Part shown: in pieces, positions 12,100-63,843 of the stretch
Layout of the letters: each line of letters begins with the position of its first letter
Numbering within the stretch: position 1 is the stretch's first letter
Assembly (NCBI RefSeq): GCF_024166365.1
Contig: NC_064826.1
Coordinates: 62,513,001 to 62,577,000 of the forward strand
Direction: 5' to 3'
From: Elephas maximus indicus
Lineage: Eukaryota; Chordata; Mammalia; Proboscidea; Elephantidae
Length of the DNA: 64,000 nt
Program-made: the position numbers and the translations under genes
Notes under the pieces: model-generated
Databases searched by the model: none
What the model saw: only the letters and a program-made list of their open reading frames with translations
Told to the model about the DNA's origin: nothing

Positions 12100-13300
12100 A
12101 CACAGTTCATTATTGGTCAAATTGAATTTACTAATGCACTTTTTATTCAGTGTGCTAGTTCAAGCATCTGGGAATGTTCTGCTTGACTGCTCCAATTTGC
12201 CAGGAGAGAGGTCTAATGCAAAAAATCTATGCCGATCCATGGGCAGTGGCTAATACCCACATGACCAGGGAATTGGAAAGAACACAGCTGAAAGCTGGCC
12301 ATCAAGTGGTCAGGGGAAATGTATGACCAGAGCTCTTGGGATGGGCCCAGAGAGTGAAAATATCTGTGTCCTATGTGAATGCTCAGCTAAAAACTCTCAG
12401 GGCTTTTAATAATCAGGAGGTCAGGATGACCAATTAGCCTTCTTCTCCAGCCAGCCAGTGCTTAAGAGGTTCATGTGCAAAGCGGACAAGGTGGCAGGGG
12501 TGGGGCGTCTATGCGTGGACTCAACAAGGTGGACTTCTCCTGAGGCTGACCTTTTAAGCAAAATTGCATATTTTAATTAACTTCTTTTTCCTTTCTCCGT
12601 AATCCGTAACTACGCACAGTTGGTGTTGGTGGTAGCTGACTTTAGTTCACCTCTTCTGAGAACCTACTTGTCAGTAGCATTGCCCATGTAGGTCTGAACT
12701 CAGGGGAGACCAGCCTACTCCTGGTGGCAGGTGGATTACATTGGCCTTCTTTTATGACAGAGGAGGCGGCAATTTGTCCTCCCTGGAGGAGAGATGCATT
12801 CTGGAATTGGATTTGCTTTGTCTGTCCTCCATACTTCTGCCCACACATTTCATGGACTTACCAAATGTTTTCACATTGTTATGGTATCCTATGTAAGACC
12901 GCTTCTGATCACAAAACTCCCTTAGTGAAAAGAATAAGGGAGTAGCTACCTATGGAATTCACTGAACTTAGCACAAACACCTATCACCCTGAAATAGCTG
13001 GTCTTTTGGGAAGATAAAGCCTTGTAAGTTAAGGTACTGTCCTACAAGATATACTGTATCTAGTAAATGCTCTGAACCAGTGACCACAGCCCTAATACAA
13101 GGGTCTGGGAACTGGGTGCAATGGAGGGTGAGGCTTCTCAGTTTTTTCTTTCTCTATGATTCTGGGTTTTGCTAGCTTAGAGGTAACCAAAGGAGGGATG
13201 GTTCTACCATGGGAACACAGCAATGATTCCAATGACTTGGAAAGGGTGGGTTATGATGTTGGTTGAGTGAAATGATTCTAATGGGGGAGAACAGAGCTGC
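12100..13300 (+). pseudogene. ERV-L pol remnant (RNase H, integrase, dUTPase-like)
   Basis: The DNA follows ERV-L pol in order, with landmarks gcaggtggattacattggcc (12,728) at the integrase core and gtactgtcctacaagatata (about 13,033) near the start of the dUTPase-like part. Multiple frameshifts. A roughly 95-bp foreign segment interrupts it at 12,556-12,655. Confidence 0.7.
12556..12655 (+). repeat. Segment duplicated at 16,473-16,568
   Basis: Contains tattttaattaacttctttt and gttggtggtagctgacttt. It is nearly repeated 3.9 kb downstream and interrupts the pol remnant just before the integrase part. Confidence 0.75.
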
Positions 13301-13459
13301 TGTGACAAAATGAGGGATGGGAGAAGTAAGGATGAAACCTTGTGGATTACACTGGCCAATGGTAATATCTGATGACAGACTTCTGTGACCTTAGACAGCC
13401 AGACCTACTACCAGCCAGATACTTGGGGATGAAGGTTTATGCTATCCCATTTAGTAAAG

Positions 13460-16313
13460 GCTGAAGTTGTCAAGGATTTCTTTTTACTTGGATCCATAAT
13501 CAACACCCATGGAAGCGGCAGTCAAGAAATCAAACAACATATTACACTGGGTAAATCTGCTGCAAAAGACCTCTTCAAAGTTAAAAAGCAAGGATGTCAC
13601 TTTGAGGACTAAGATGTACTCAAGCCATGGTATTTTCTTTTTTTTAATAATTTTTATTGAGCTTTAAGTGAACGTTTACAAATCAAGTCAGTCTGTCACA
13701 TATAAGCTTATATACACCTTACTCCATACTCCCACTTACTCTCCCCCTAATGAGTCAGCCCTTCCAGTCTCTCCTTTCGTGACAATTTGCCAGTTTCTAA
13801 CCCTCTCTACCCTCCTATCTCCCCTCCAGAGAGGAGATGCCAACACAGTCTCAAGTGTCCACGTGATACAAGTAGCTCACTCTTCATCAGCATCTCTCTC
13901 CTACCCATTGTCCAGTCCCTTCCGTGTCTGATGAGTTGTCTTCAGGAATGGTTCCTGTCCTGGGCCAACAGAAGGTTTGGGGACCATGACCGCTGGGATT
14001 CCTCTAGTCTCAGTCAGACCATTAAGTCTGGTCCTTTTATGAGAATTTGGGGGCTGCATCCCACTGATCTCCTGCTCCCTCTGGGGCTCTCTCTGTTCTG
14101 CTCCCTGTCAGGGCAGTCATCGGTTGTGGCCGGGCACCATCTAGTTCTTCTGGTCTCAGGATGATGTAAGTCTCCAGTTCCTGTGGCCCTTTCTGTCTCT
14201 TGGGCTCATATTTATCGTGTGACCTTGGTGTTCTTCATTCTCCTTTGATCCAGGTGGGTTGAGACCAATTGATGCATCTTATATTGCCACTTGTTAGCAT
14301 TTAAGACCCCAGATGCCACTCTTCAAAGTGGGATGCAGAATGTTTTCACAATAGAATTATTTTGCCAATTGACTTAGAAGTCCCCTTAAGCCATAGTCCT
14401 CAAACCCCTGCCCTTGCTCCGCTGACCTTTGAAGTATTCAGTTTATCCCAGAAACTTCTTTGCTTTTGGTCCAGTTCAGTTGAGCTGACCTTCAGTGTAT
14501 TGAGTATTGTCCTTCCCTTCACCTAAAGTAGCTCTTATCTACTAACTAATCAGCAAATAAACCTCTCCCACCCTCCCTCCCTCCCCCCCGTAACCACAAA
14601 AGTGTGTGTTCTTCTCAGTTTATACTACTTCTCAAGATCTTATAAAGTGGTCTTATACTATATTTGTCCTTTTGCCTCTAATTTCACTCAGCATAATGCC
14701 TTCCAGGTTCCTCCATGTTATGAAATGTTTCACAAATTTGTCACTGTTCTTTATACATGCGTAGTACTTCATTGTGTGAATATACCACAATTTATTTAAC
14801 CATTCATCCGTTGATGGACACCTTGGTTGCTTCCAGCTTTTTGCTATTGTAATCAGAGCTGCAATAAACATGGGTGTGCATATATCTGTGTGAAGGCTCT
14901 TATTTCTCTAGGGTATATTCCGAGGAGTGGGATTTCTGGGTTGTATGGTAGTTCTAACTTTTTAAGAAAACGCCAGATCGATTTCCAAAGTGGTTGTACC
15001 ATTTTACATTCCCACCAGCAGTGTATAAGAGTTCCAATCTCTCCGCAGCCTCTCCAACATTGATTATTTTGTGTTTTTTGGATTAATGCCAGCCTTGTTG
15101 GAGTGAGATGGAATCTCATCGTAGTTTTAATTTGCATTTCTCTAATGGCTAATGATCGAGAGCGTTTTCTCATGTATCTGTTAGCTGCCTGAATATCTTC
15201 TTTAGTGAAGTGCGTGTTCATATCCTTTGCCCACTTCTTGATTGGGTTGTTTGTCTTTTTGTGGTTGAGTTTTAACAGAATCATATAGATTTTAAGAGAT
15301 CAGGTGCTGGTCGGAGATGTCATAGCTGAAAATTCTTTCCCAATCTGTCGGTGGTCTTTTTACTCTTTTGGTGAAGTCTTTAGATGAGCATAGGTGTTTG
15401 ATTTTTAGGAGCTCCCAGTTATCTGGTTTCTCTTCGTCATTTTTGGTAATGTTTTGTATTCTGTTTATGCCTTGTATTAGGGCTTCTAACGTTGTCCCTA
15501 TTTTTTCTTCCATAATCTTTATCGTTTTAGTCTTTATGTTTAGATCTTTGATCCACTTGGAGTTAGTTTTTGTGCATGGTGTGAGGTATGGGTCCTGTTT
15601 CATTTTTTTGCAAATGGAAATCCAGTTATGCCAGCACCATTTGTTAAAAAGGCTATCTTTTCCCCAATTAACTGACACTGGGCCTTTGTCAAATATCAGC
15701 TGCTCATATGTGGATGGATTTATATCTGGGTTCTCAATTCTGTTCCATTGGTCTATGTGCCTGTTGTTGTACCAGTACCAGGCTGTTCTGACTTCTGTGG
15801 CTGTATAATAGGTTCTAAAATCAGGTAGAGTGAGGCCTCCCACTTTCTTCTTCTTTTTCAGTAATGTCAAACCATGGTATTTTCAATCACCTCATAAGCA
15901 TGCGAAAGCTGGGCAATGAATAAGGAAAGACTGAAGAATTGATGCATTTGAATTATGGTGTAGGCAAAGAATATTGAATATATCATGGACTGCCAGAAGA
16001 ATGAATAAAACTGTCTTGTAAGAAGTACAGCCAGAATACTCCTTAGAAGGGAGGATGGTGAGACTTCATCTCATACACTTTGAACATCTTATTAGGAGGG
16101 ACCAATCCCGGGAGAAGGACATCACGCTTGGTAGAAGATCTTCGAAAAAGAGGAAGACCCTCAACGAGATGGACTGACACAGTGGCTACAACAATGGGCT
16201 CAAATACAGCAACGTTTATGAGGATGGCACAAGACTGGGCAACGTTTCATTCTGTTATACATAGGGTATGCTAGGACTTGGGACCTACTTGATGGCACCT
16301 ACCAACGACAACC
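13460..16313 (+). mobile_element. RTE 3' fragment split by an L1
   Basis: The RTE parts are 13,460-13,637 and 15,885-16,313, about 607 bp in total. Flanks share TAGTAAAG at 13,452-13,459 and 16,314-16,321, a target-site duplication inside the ERV-L. Confidence 0.85.
13638..15871 (-). mobile_element. 5'-truncated L1, 2.2 kb
   Basis: 3'UTR (13.64-14.6 kb) then the ORF2 C-terminal region, with pieces such as [19 protein letters not shown] and [20 protein letters not shown] in broken frames. Perfect 13-bp duplications ccatggtattttc at 13,625-13,637 and 15,872-15,884. Confidence 0.92.
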
Positions 16314-16472
16314 TAGTAAAGCACTCTAATTCACTGAGGTGCTGGCTGAAGTCAGAGGAACATGGAAGTCAAAAATTCCAGGCATGGCCCAGCCATGGCC
16401 TCATGGTTAACTGTAGAAAGGACAATGATTACTGCCTATATGTCCTTTGCTGTCTTGTGTATTTATTTATTT

Positions 16473-16568
16473 ATGTATTTTAATTAACTTCCTTCTTCTT
16501 CCTTTCTCCTTACTCCATTACTACACATAGTTTGTGTTGGTGGTAGCTGACTTCACACGGTAGTTCAC
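16473..16568 (+). repeat. Second copy of the ERV-L internal duplication
   Basis: Contains tattttaattaacttccttc and gttggtggtagctgacttc. It sits after the 3' ERV-L block, probably its original place. Confidence 0.75.
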
Positions 16569-16770
16569 AGACTGGAGACTATCTAGATAAAATCATGATG
16601 GAATCTAGACGTCACTCAAAGATCCTAGACTTGGAGCTGGATGTAGTATGCCAGGGGGTATGACCTCATTTCTGGGTGAGGTGATAATTAAATTTATGTG
16701 AATTGTGTGTAAATAGTGCACTTTCTGATATAAGAACAACAGATAATATGATCTGTAAATAATAGGATTT

Positions 16771-16776
16771 TTTATT
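16771..16776 (-). promoter_or_regulatory. Candidate PEX1 poly(A) signal AATAAA
   Basis: TTTATT on the plus strand reads AATAAA on the gene strand, 403 nt past the stop. Cleavage would be expected around 16,745-16,760. Hexamer evidence only. Confidence 0.55.
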
Positions 16777-17145
16777 TCCAAAACAGTCAAGAATTCGCTA
16801 TACATAAAATTTGTTAAATGCTAAAAAGATGCTGAATATGCAACTACCGGTGAGTTTCAAAAATATATTTAATTAGATTAACTATATGTATTATTTTTTC
16901 TTAAAAGGAGAAATGAATTAGTCATACCATTTGGCTATTACTATTTCATTAAAGATTTAATATAGACTTTTATAGGAAATAAAATACAGCATCTGTTATA
17001 AATATCAAACTTTTCTAAAGCATTAATCTCAAGTTATATTGATCATTACATAATCACAGCATTTACCAATCTGCGATTTTATAAATTAACCTGATTTGTT
17101 AAATTAAAAAGAAATTTTACAGACACAATTTTTACTGTTACAAGT

Positions 17146-17160
17146 CACACACACACACAC
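17146..17160. repeat. (CA)n microsatellite in PEX1 3'UTR
   Basis: A run of CA dinucleotides on the plus strand (TG in the transcript) about 20 nt after the PEX1 stop. Short, so only modest length variation is likely. Confidence 0.8.
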
Positions 17161-17178
17161 AAAAATCAGACATATATT

Positions 17179-57258
<40,080 letters not shown>

Positions 57259-57465
57259 CTATTCATTTGGGAAAAAGAAATGGGGGGGAGGGTGGGGAGG
57301 AAAGGTTTTGAAAGTTTTTATATGCTTTTCTGAAATTCACATAAAAAATAAACTATTACTGAAATTCACACGTTTGCTTTCAGTGTGGATATGAATCTTC
57401 CCTGTCTTAGCGATCACAGCAAGTCCTGAGCAGAATACACTAGCACTAGGTAGCTGAGTTAAAGC

Positions 57466-57690
57466 AGTGCTTCCCAACCAAGGGTAATTTTGCCCCTTCC
57501 CCCAGGGACATTCAGCAATGGCTGGAGATATCTCTGGGTGTCACGACTAGGGGGTGCTACAGGCATTTAATGGGTAGAGGCCAGGGATGCTGCTAAACAT
57601 CCTACAATGCATAGGACAAGCCTCCCCCCAACTCCCACAACAAAACTTATCCAGCCCAAAATGTCAATAGTGCCAAAGTTGAGAAACCAC
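57466..57690 (+). mobile_element. MER5A-like hAT-Charlie element (intron 1)
   Basis: Ends form inverted repeats (cagtgcttcccaacc and gttgagaaacc). The body has agaggccagggatgctgcta and aacatcctacaatgcatagg. Non-autonomous DNA transposon. Confidence 0.8.
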
Positions 57691-57720
57691 AAAAAGACAG
57701 TATCTGAAACACAGGCCCAA

Positions 57721-57908
57721 ACCAAAACCAAACCCATTGCTATCAAGTCAATTCCGACTCATAGCGACCCTATAGGACACAGTAGAACAGCCCCAAAGGG
57801 TTTCGAAGGCTGTAATCTCATCTTTCTCCCACAGAGCAGCTAGTGGGTTTGAACCACCAACCTTTCAGTTAACAGCTGAGCACTTAGCCACTATGCCACC
57901 AGCACTCC
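57721..57908 (-). mobile_element. AfroSINE, long form (intron 1)
   Basis: Reverse copy: caaacccattgctatcaagt, cgactcatagcgaccctata, gaaccaccaacctttcagtt. Confidence 0.92.
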
Positions 57909-58299
57909 TCTGAAAGACAGAGCAGGATATAACAAAGCAGGGTATAACAAATGAGATGTGTCATATAAACACATTAGCGAAGTTTCAAAAAGGAGACAAA
58001 TTTGGGGAACAGAGAATTGTGAAAGCTATGTAGAGGAGGCAGGGTTACACTAAATTTTTAAAGGAATTTTAAATGGAATTTGTACAGAAGGAGGAAAATG
58101 TCCTAGGGAAGAATAGCATTCAGAAGAGTACAGAGGTAGGAATGAGCCCAGTTACGGAAGAAATAGCGAGGTTAGTCTGCATGATGCAGAGTGGGTTACT
58201 GGCCCAGAAGGGCCAGCTTTCTTATGTTTAAAATTTAAAAGTAAGATACCTAAGATCCCTTTCACCATTAATGTCCTACGATTCCACGATTCTAGAATG

Positions 58300-58775
58300 G
58301 TGAGTCTCAGCTCTCTTAAATATCCAAGTGGCCGGAAGATATTTTAAAAATTACAGATACCTGAAGAGCACTTACCAAGGTTTTGATTCAGCAGGTCTGA
58401 GAAGAACTAGAACATCTGTACTTATTTATTTATTTATATTATTAACTTTTACTGAGCTTCAAGTGAACGTTTACAAATCAAGTCAGTCTGTCACATATAA
58501 GTTAATATACATCTTACTCCTTACTCCCACTTGCTCTCCCCCTAATAAGTCAGCCCTTCCAGTCTCTCCTTTCGTGAAAACTTTGCCAGCCTCCAACTCT
58601 CTCTATTCTCCCATCCCCCCTCCAGACAGAAGATGCCAACACAGTCTCAAGTGTCCACCTGATATAATTAGCTCACTCTTCATCAGCATCTCTCTCCCAC
58701 CCACTGTCCAGTCCCTTTCATGTCTGATGAATTGTCCAGAACATCTGTACTTTTAAAAGCTCCAAAGTCAGTCTG
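58300..58775. mobile_element. hAT-like fragment split by an L1 (intron 1)
   Basis: ggttttgattcagcaggtct and tttaaaagctcc resemble a non-autonomous Charlie element and resume after the L1 at 58,424-58,737. Weak similarity. Confidence 0.35.
58424..58737 (-). mobile_element. 5'-truncated L1 3'UTR with 15-bp duplication (intron 1)
   Basis: Reverse L1 3'UTR starting at a (attt)n tail. Perfect duplication agaacatctgtactt at 58,409-58,423 and 58,738-58,752. Confidence 0.9.
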
Positions 58776-59551
58776 ACACAAGGTCAGAAAACCTTTATTC
58801 ACAACGAACAACTAAATCACAGCACATTTATGATCGAATACTGGTTAAGCACTAAACATGAAATTTTCTAAGAAAATGGGAAAACACTATACTATATGAA
58901 AACAGCAGAGCAAAAAACTAAACATATGTATATATGTGTGTAGGGCCTCATTTCTTTATAAATAAAGAGTTGAAACGAAACTGGGAGATTTGATCCAAAC
59001 TGTTGACATTAGTTCTCTAGGTTCTGGATAACTTTTATTTTGTTTATAATTTTCTGTATTTTCCAAATTTTTCATAAAACGTGTATTATTTTTATAATTG
59101 GGGAGAAAAGCAGCTTCTTCTGCTGATATTGGCTAGATGGAAACAGCAATTTGTTTCAAAGTTTAATTTAAATTTCAGAAAGATAGCACACAAAATAATC
59201 TTTATGAATACTTACTGACATCATTCTGCAGGTTCCAAATTTAAAACAAAGGTCAAGACCCCTAAACTCTTAAACAATGATGAATGTAACATAACATCCA
59301 TATTTAGGATCAAATTATTAAAACTGCTGTTTTAAGGAAGCATTCTTATAAACTCATTAGGTGAGGATTTGAAAAAATGTGAAAATCTTCAAAAAAGCTG
59401 ATTTCTGAGAGTACTGAACAGAGTCTAGCTGGGACTTCTAACAACCCTGAAAGAAGACTATCAGGACTAAAAGGTTGTCTACTTTATGGTAAAATAATAA
59501 ATAAATAACAGATACTTCAGAGTCTTTCTTTCACTTAATCTTCACAGCCAG
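58776..59551. other. PEX1 intron 1, unassigned part
   Basis: AT-rich, nothing recognised. Confidence 0.4.
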
Positions 59552-60055
59552 TGTCATGGATTGAATTGTGTCCCTCAAAAATATGCATCAATTTGATTAA
59601 GCCATTATTCCCAGTATGGTGTGGTTGTCCTCTATTTTGTGATGGTAATATTATAGTAAAGAGGATTAGAGTCGTAATACCCTTACTAAGGTCACATCCC
59701 TGATCCATTGTAAAGGAATTTCCCTGGGGTGTGCCCTGCACCACCTTTTATCTTACAAGAGATAAAAGGAAAGGGAAGCAGGCAGAGTGTGGGGACCTCA
59801 TACCACCAAGAAAGCAGGGCTGGGAGAAGAGCGTGTCCTCCGGATCCAGGGTCCTTGTGCAGAGAAACTCCTCTACAACAGGAAGTCTGAGAAGGACCTT
59901 CCTCCAGAGCTGAGAGAGAGAGAATGCCTTCCCCTGGAGCTAACACCTTGAATTTGGACTTCCGGCCTACTAGACTGTGAGAGAATAAATTTCTGTTTGT
60001 TAAATCAATCCACTTGTGGTATTTCTGTTATAGCAGCACTAGGATGACTGAGACA
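59552..60055 (+). mobile_element. MaLR-like LTR, 504 bp (intron 1)
   Basis: Begins tgtcatggattgaattgtgt and ends gcactaggatgactgagaca, so TG...CA. Contains gagaataaatttctgtttgt. Non-coding; family by recognition. Confidence 0.7.
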
Positions 60056-60080
60056 ACCACCCTAGGAAGATCTTTCATAA

Positions 60081-60220
60081 CTTTTTTTTTTAACTTTTAT
60101 TGAGCTTCAAGTGAACGTTTACATATCAAGTCAGTCTGTCACATATAAGTTTACATACATCTTACTCTGTAATCCCACTTGCTCTCCCCCTAACGAGTCA
60201 GCCCTTCCAGTCTCTCCTTT
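60081..60220 (-). mobile_element. Very short L1 3'UTR insertion (intron 1)
   Basis: 140 bp: T run, attgagcttcaagtgaacgt, gtcagtctgtcacatataag. Duplication tttcataa at 60,073-60,080 and 60,221-60,228. Confidence 0.85.
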
Positions 60221-60512
60221 TTTCATAATTTTTATAACCAAGAAAACCGAGGGTAAAAGAAGTTACTCATTCTCCTCAAGGACTCACAATAGCTGTCAAA
60301 ACAAGATCGAATTTTAAAGCCCAACTTTCCTTTCAGCAAGCACATGACCCTTTTCCCCATGTAAGCCAGGCTAAGCTTTCCAGTTACTAAGTCTAACATG
60401 CTTCACTCATTCTTCATTTAATCTGACATTTTAGCCAGAACCACAGGTTGAATTTGAAGTCTAGTAGGAGCCAAGAATTTAAACTGCTATCTCAGATTAT
60501 GTCATTCCCTCT

Positions 60513-61019
60513 TGTCTTGGTCATCTAGTGCTGCTATAACAGAAATACTACAAGTGGACGGCTTTAACAAACAGAAGTTTATTCTCTCACAGTCCAGTAG
60601 GCTAGAAGTCCGAATGCAGGGCGCCAGCTCCAGGGGAAGGCTTTCTCTGTTGGCTCTGGAGAAAGGTCTTTGTCATCAATCTTCCCTTGGTCTGGGAGCA
60701 TCTCAGTGCAGGAACTTCAGGTCCAAAGGATGTGCTCTGCTCCCGGTGCTTCTTTTTTGGTGGTATGAGGTCCCCATGTCTCTCTGCTTGATTATCTCTT
60801 TTATATCTCAAAACAGATTGGCTTAAGACACTACCTAACCTTGTAGATCTCATCAACGTAACTGCCACTCATCCACCTCATTATATCATAGTGATGGAAT
60901 TTACAACACATAGGGAAATCACATCAGATGACAAATTGATAGACAATAATACAATACTGGTAATCATAACCTAGCCAATTTGACAGATATTTTGGGGGGA
61001 CACAATTCAATCCATGACA
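60513..61019 (-). mobile_element. MaLR-like LTR, 507 bp (intron 1)
   Basis: Reverse copy with ends tgtcttgg...atgaca and a perfect 5-bp duplication CCTCT on both sides. Same family as 59,552 and 62,604. Confidence 0.78.
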
Positions 61020-61021
61020 CC

Positions 61022-61431
61022 TCTCATGGACTCCGGACTTCCTGGAGCCATGAAGGTTGGAAGAACCCCTGAAACTATTGCCCTGAGACAATCTTTAAAC
61101 CTTAAACCAAAAATATTCCCTGAAGTCTTCTTAAAACCAAATGATAGTTTAGCTTAACTACTAAAACATGTCTGCCTTGAACATTATGCTGTTTTAAGAA
61201 CTACCTATATGGGATCAAATTGACAAAAGCAACTAGCAAGATGAGAGAGGAACCTTAGGGGGCAGTGAATTTATGTTAATGGGGGAAGAACAACTTAGTA
61301 AAGGAGGGTGAGAATGGTTGCACAATGGGAAGAATGTAATCAAAGTCACTGAATTGTACGTGTAGAAACTGCTGAATCACTGTATATTTTACTGTGTATA
61401 GTCTCAACAACAACGAATTAAAAAAAAAAAG
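61022..61431 (+). mobile_element. Afrotherian-type L1 3'UTR (intron 1)
   Basis: Parallels 24,000-24,330: gactccggacttcctggagc, ggagggtgagaatggttgca, ending in a poly(A). Cut at its 5' side by the LTR. Confidence 0.65.
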
Positions 61432-63843
61432 GACAGGAAAGAAAGAAAAGACAAAAACATGTCAGAAGAGACTCTGAAACTTGCTCTTGAACACAGAGTA
61501 GCTGAAGTGAATGGAAAAACTGATGAAGTAAAAGAGCCGAACAGAATTCTTTCTAAGGGCAACCAGAGAAGACAAAGTATTATAATGAAATGTGCAAAGA
61601 TCTGGAGTTAGAAAGCCAAAAGGGAAGAATACACTCAGCATTTCTTAAGCTAAAAGAACTGAAGAAAAAATTCAAGGCTCAAGTTGTAATACTGAAGGAC
61701 TCTATGGCAAAATACTAAATGATGCAGGAAGCATCAAAAGAAGATGTAAAGAATACACAGAGTCACTGTACCAAAAGGAACTGGCTGACATTCAACCATT
61801 TTGGGAGGTAGCATATGATCAAGGACTGGTAGTACTGAAAGAAGTCTAAGCTGCACTGAAGGCGCTGGCAAAAAACGAGGCTCCAGGAATTGACAGAATA
61901 CCAACTGAGATGTTTCCACGAACATATGCAGCACTGCAAGTGCTCACTTGTCTATGCCAAGAAATCTGGAATACAGATACCTGTCCAACCAACCGGAAGA
62001 GATCCATATTTATGTTTATTCCAATGAAAGGTGAACCAACAGAATGTGGAAATTATCAAACAATATCATTATCACACGCAAGTAAAATTTTGCTCAAGAT
62101 CATTCAAAAGTGGTTGCAGCAGTACATCAACAAGGAACTGCCAGAAATTCCAGCCAGATTCAGAAGAGGACATGGAACAAGTGACATCTTTGTTGATGTC
62201 AGACGGATTTGAGTTGAAAGCAGAGAATACCAGAAAGATGTTTACCTGTGTTTTACTAGCTATGCAAAGACGTTCAACTGTGTGGATTATAACAAATTAT
62301 GGGTAACTCTGTGAAGAATGGGAATTCCAAAACACTCCATTGCACTTATGCAGATACTTGTACATAGACAAAGAGGGAGTCATTTGAACAGAACAAGGGG
62401 ATACTGAGTGGTTTAAAATCAGGAAAGGTGTACATCAGGGTTGTATCCTTTCACCATACTACTGAGCAAATAAGCCAAGAAGCTGGACTGTATAAAGAAG
62501 AACACAGCATCAGGATTGGAGGAAGACTCATTAACAGCCTACAATATGCAGATAACACAACCTTGCTTGCTAAAAGCCAAGAGGACTTGAAGCACTTACT
62601 GACTGTCCTAGTTATCTAGTATTGCTCTAACAGAAATACCACAAGTGGATGGTTTTAACAAACAGTTTATCCTCTCACAGTCTAGTAGACTAGAAATCCA
62701 AATTCAGGGTGCCAGCTCCAGGGGAAGGCCTTTTCTCTCTGCTGGGTCTGGAGGAAGGTCCTTGTCATTAAGGTTCACTTGGTCGAGGAACTTCTCCACC
62801 CAGGAACCCTGGGTCCAAAGGATGCACTCTGCTCCCGGTGTTGCTTTCTTGGTGGTATGACCTCCCCATGTCTCTCTGCTCACTTCTCTCTTTTATATCC
62901 CAAAAAAGATTGACTTAAGACACAACCTAACCTCATAGAATGAGTCCTGCCTCGTTAACATAACTGCTGATAATCCACCTCATCAACATCATTGAGGAAG
63001 GATTTATGATACATAGGAAAATCATATCAGATGACAAAATGCTAGACAATCACACGATACTGGGAATCATGGACTAGCAAAGTTAACAGATATTTTGGGG
63101 GGACACAATTCAATCCATGACACTGATGAAGATCAAAGACTACAGCCTCCACTATGAATTACACCTCAGCATAAAGAAAACAAAAATCCCCACAGCTGGA
63201 CCAATAAATAACATTCTGATAAATGGAGAAAAAATTGAAGTTGTCAAGGATTTCATTTTACTTGGATCCACAATCAATGCCCATGGAAGCAGCAGTCAAG
63301 AAATCAAATGACATACTGCATTGGGCAAATCTGCTGCAAAAGACCTCTGTAAAGTGTTAAAAAGCAAAGCTGCCACCTTGAAGACTAAGGTGTGCCTGAC
63401 CCAAGCCATGGCGTGTTCACTGGCCTCATTTGCATGCAAAAGCTGGACAATGAATAACAAAGATTGAAGAAGAACTGACACATTTGAATTGTGGTGCTGG
63501 CGAAGAATACAATATACTATGGACTGCCAGAAGAATGAACATGTCTGTCTTGGAAGTACAGCCAGAATGTCCTTGGCAGCAAAGATGGCAAGACTTCATC
63601 TCCCATACTTTGGACATATTATCAGGAGAGGCCAGTGTCTGTAGAAGGATATCATGCTTGGTAAGTTAAGAGGGTCAGCAAAAAAGAGGAAGACCTTGGA
63701 TGAGATGCACTGACACAGTCGCTGCAACAATGGGCTCAAACATAGCAAGGATTGTAAGGATGGTGCAGGGCCCAGTAGTGTTTAGTTTTGTTGTACATAG
63801 GGTTGCTATGAGTTGGATCCCGCTAGATGGTACCTAACAACAA
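61432..63843 (+). mobile_element. Large RTE fragment split by an LTR (intron 1)
   Basis: RTE from the post-endonuclease linker through reverse transcriptase to the 3' end ggtacctaacaacaacaac. Coding pieces include TYAALQVLTCLCQEIWNTDT and DYSLHYELHLSIKKTKIPTA. Many stops and shifts make it older than the copy at 33-36 kb. Confidence 0.88.
62604..63122 (-). mobile_element. MaLR-like LTR inside the RTE, 519 bp
   Basis: Ends tgtcctag...atgaca. Flanks CTGAC and CTGAT match the RTE sequence on each side, so it inserted after the RTE. Confidence 0.8.

Larger units (their letters stand above)
9845..16720 (+). mobile_element. Degraded ERV-L provirus with nested insertions
   Basis: Ordered ERV-L-like blocks on the plus strand: LTR and leader candidate (about 9.85-10.38 kb), gag-like (11.40-12.06), RNase H-like (12.10-12.55), integrase-like (12.66-13.02), dUTPase-like (13.02-13.30), and a 3' block (16.32-16.48). 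It is interrupted by an L1 (10,399-11,173) and a SINE next to it, and by an RTE carrying its own L1 (13,460-16,313). Every coding block has frame breaks, so it cannot code. The family assignment is by recognition and the outer limits are uncertain. No env was seen, as expected for ERV-L. Confidence 0.7.
16750..17178 (-). other. PEX1: PEX1 3'UTR (predicted)
   Basis: This is the sequence from the stop to the first canonical poly(A) signal, about 400 nt. It contains a short TG repeat about 20 nt after the stop and is otherwise AT-rich. An ATTAAA hexamer near 16,954 is an alternative end. The downstream limit is inferred from hexamer position only. Confidence 0.6.

Noticed and set aside
1-16700. 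3' end of GATAD1, the expected next gene
   Set aside because: No matching coding sequence was recognised; it probably lies before position 1.
9845-16720. Possible syncytin-like env gene in the ERV interval
   Set aside because: The blocks match gag- and pol-like regions only; no open env-like frame or transmembrane region was found.
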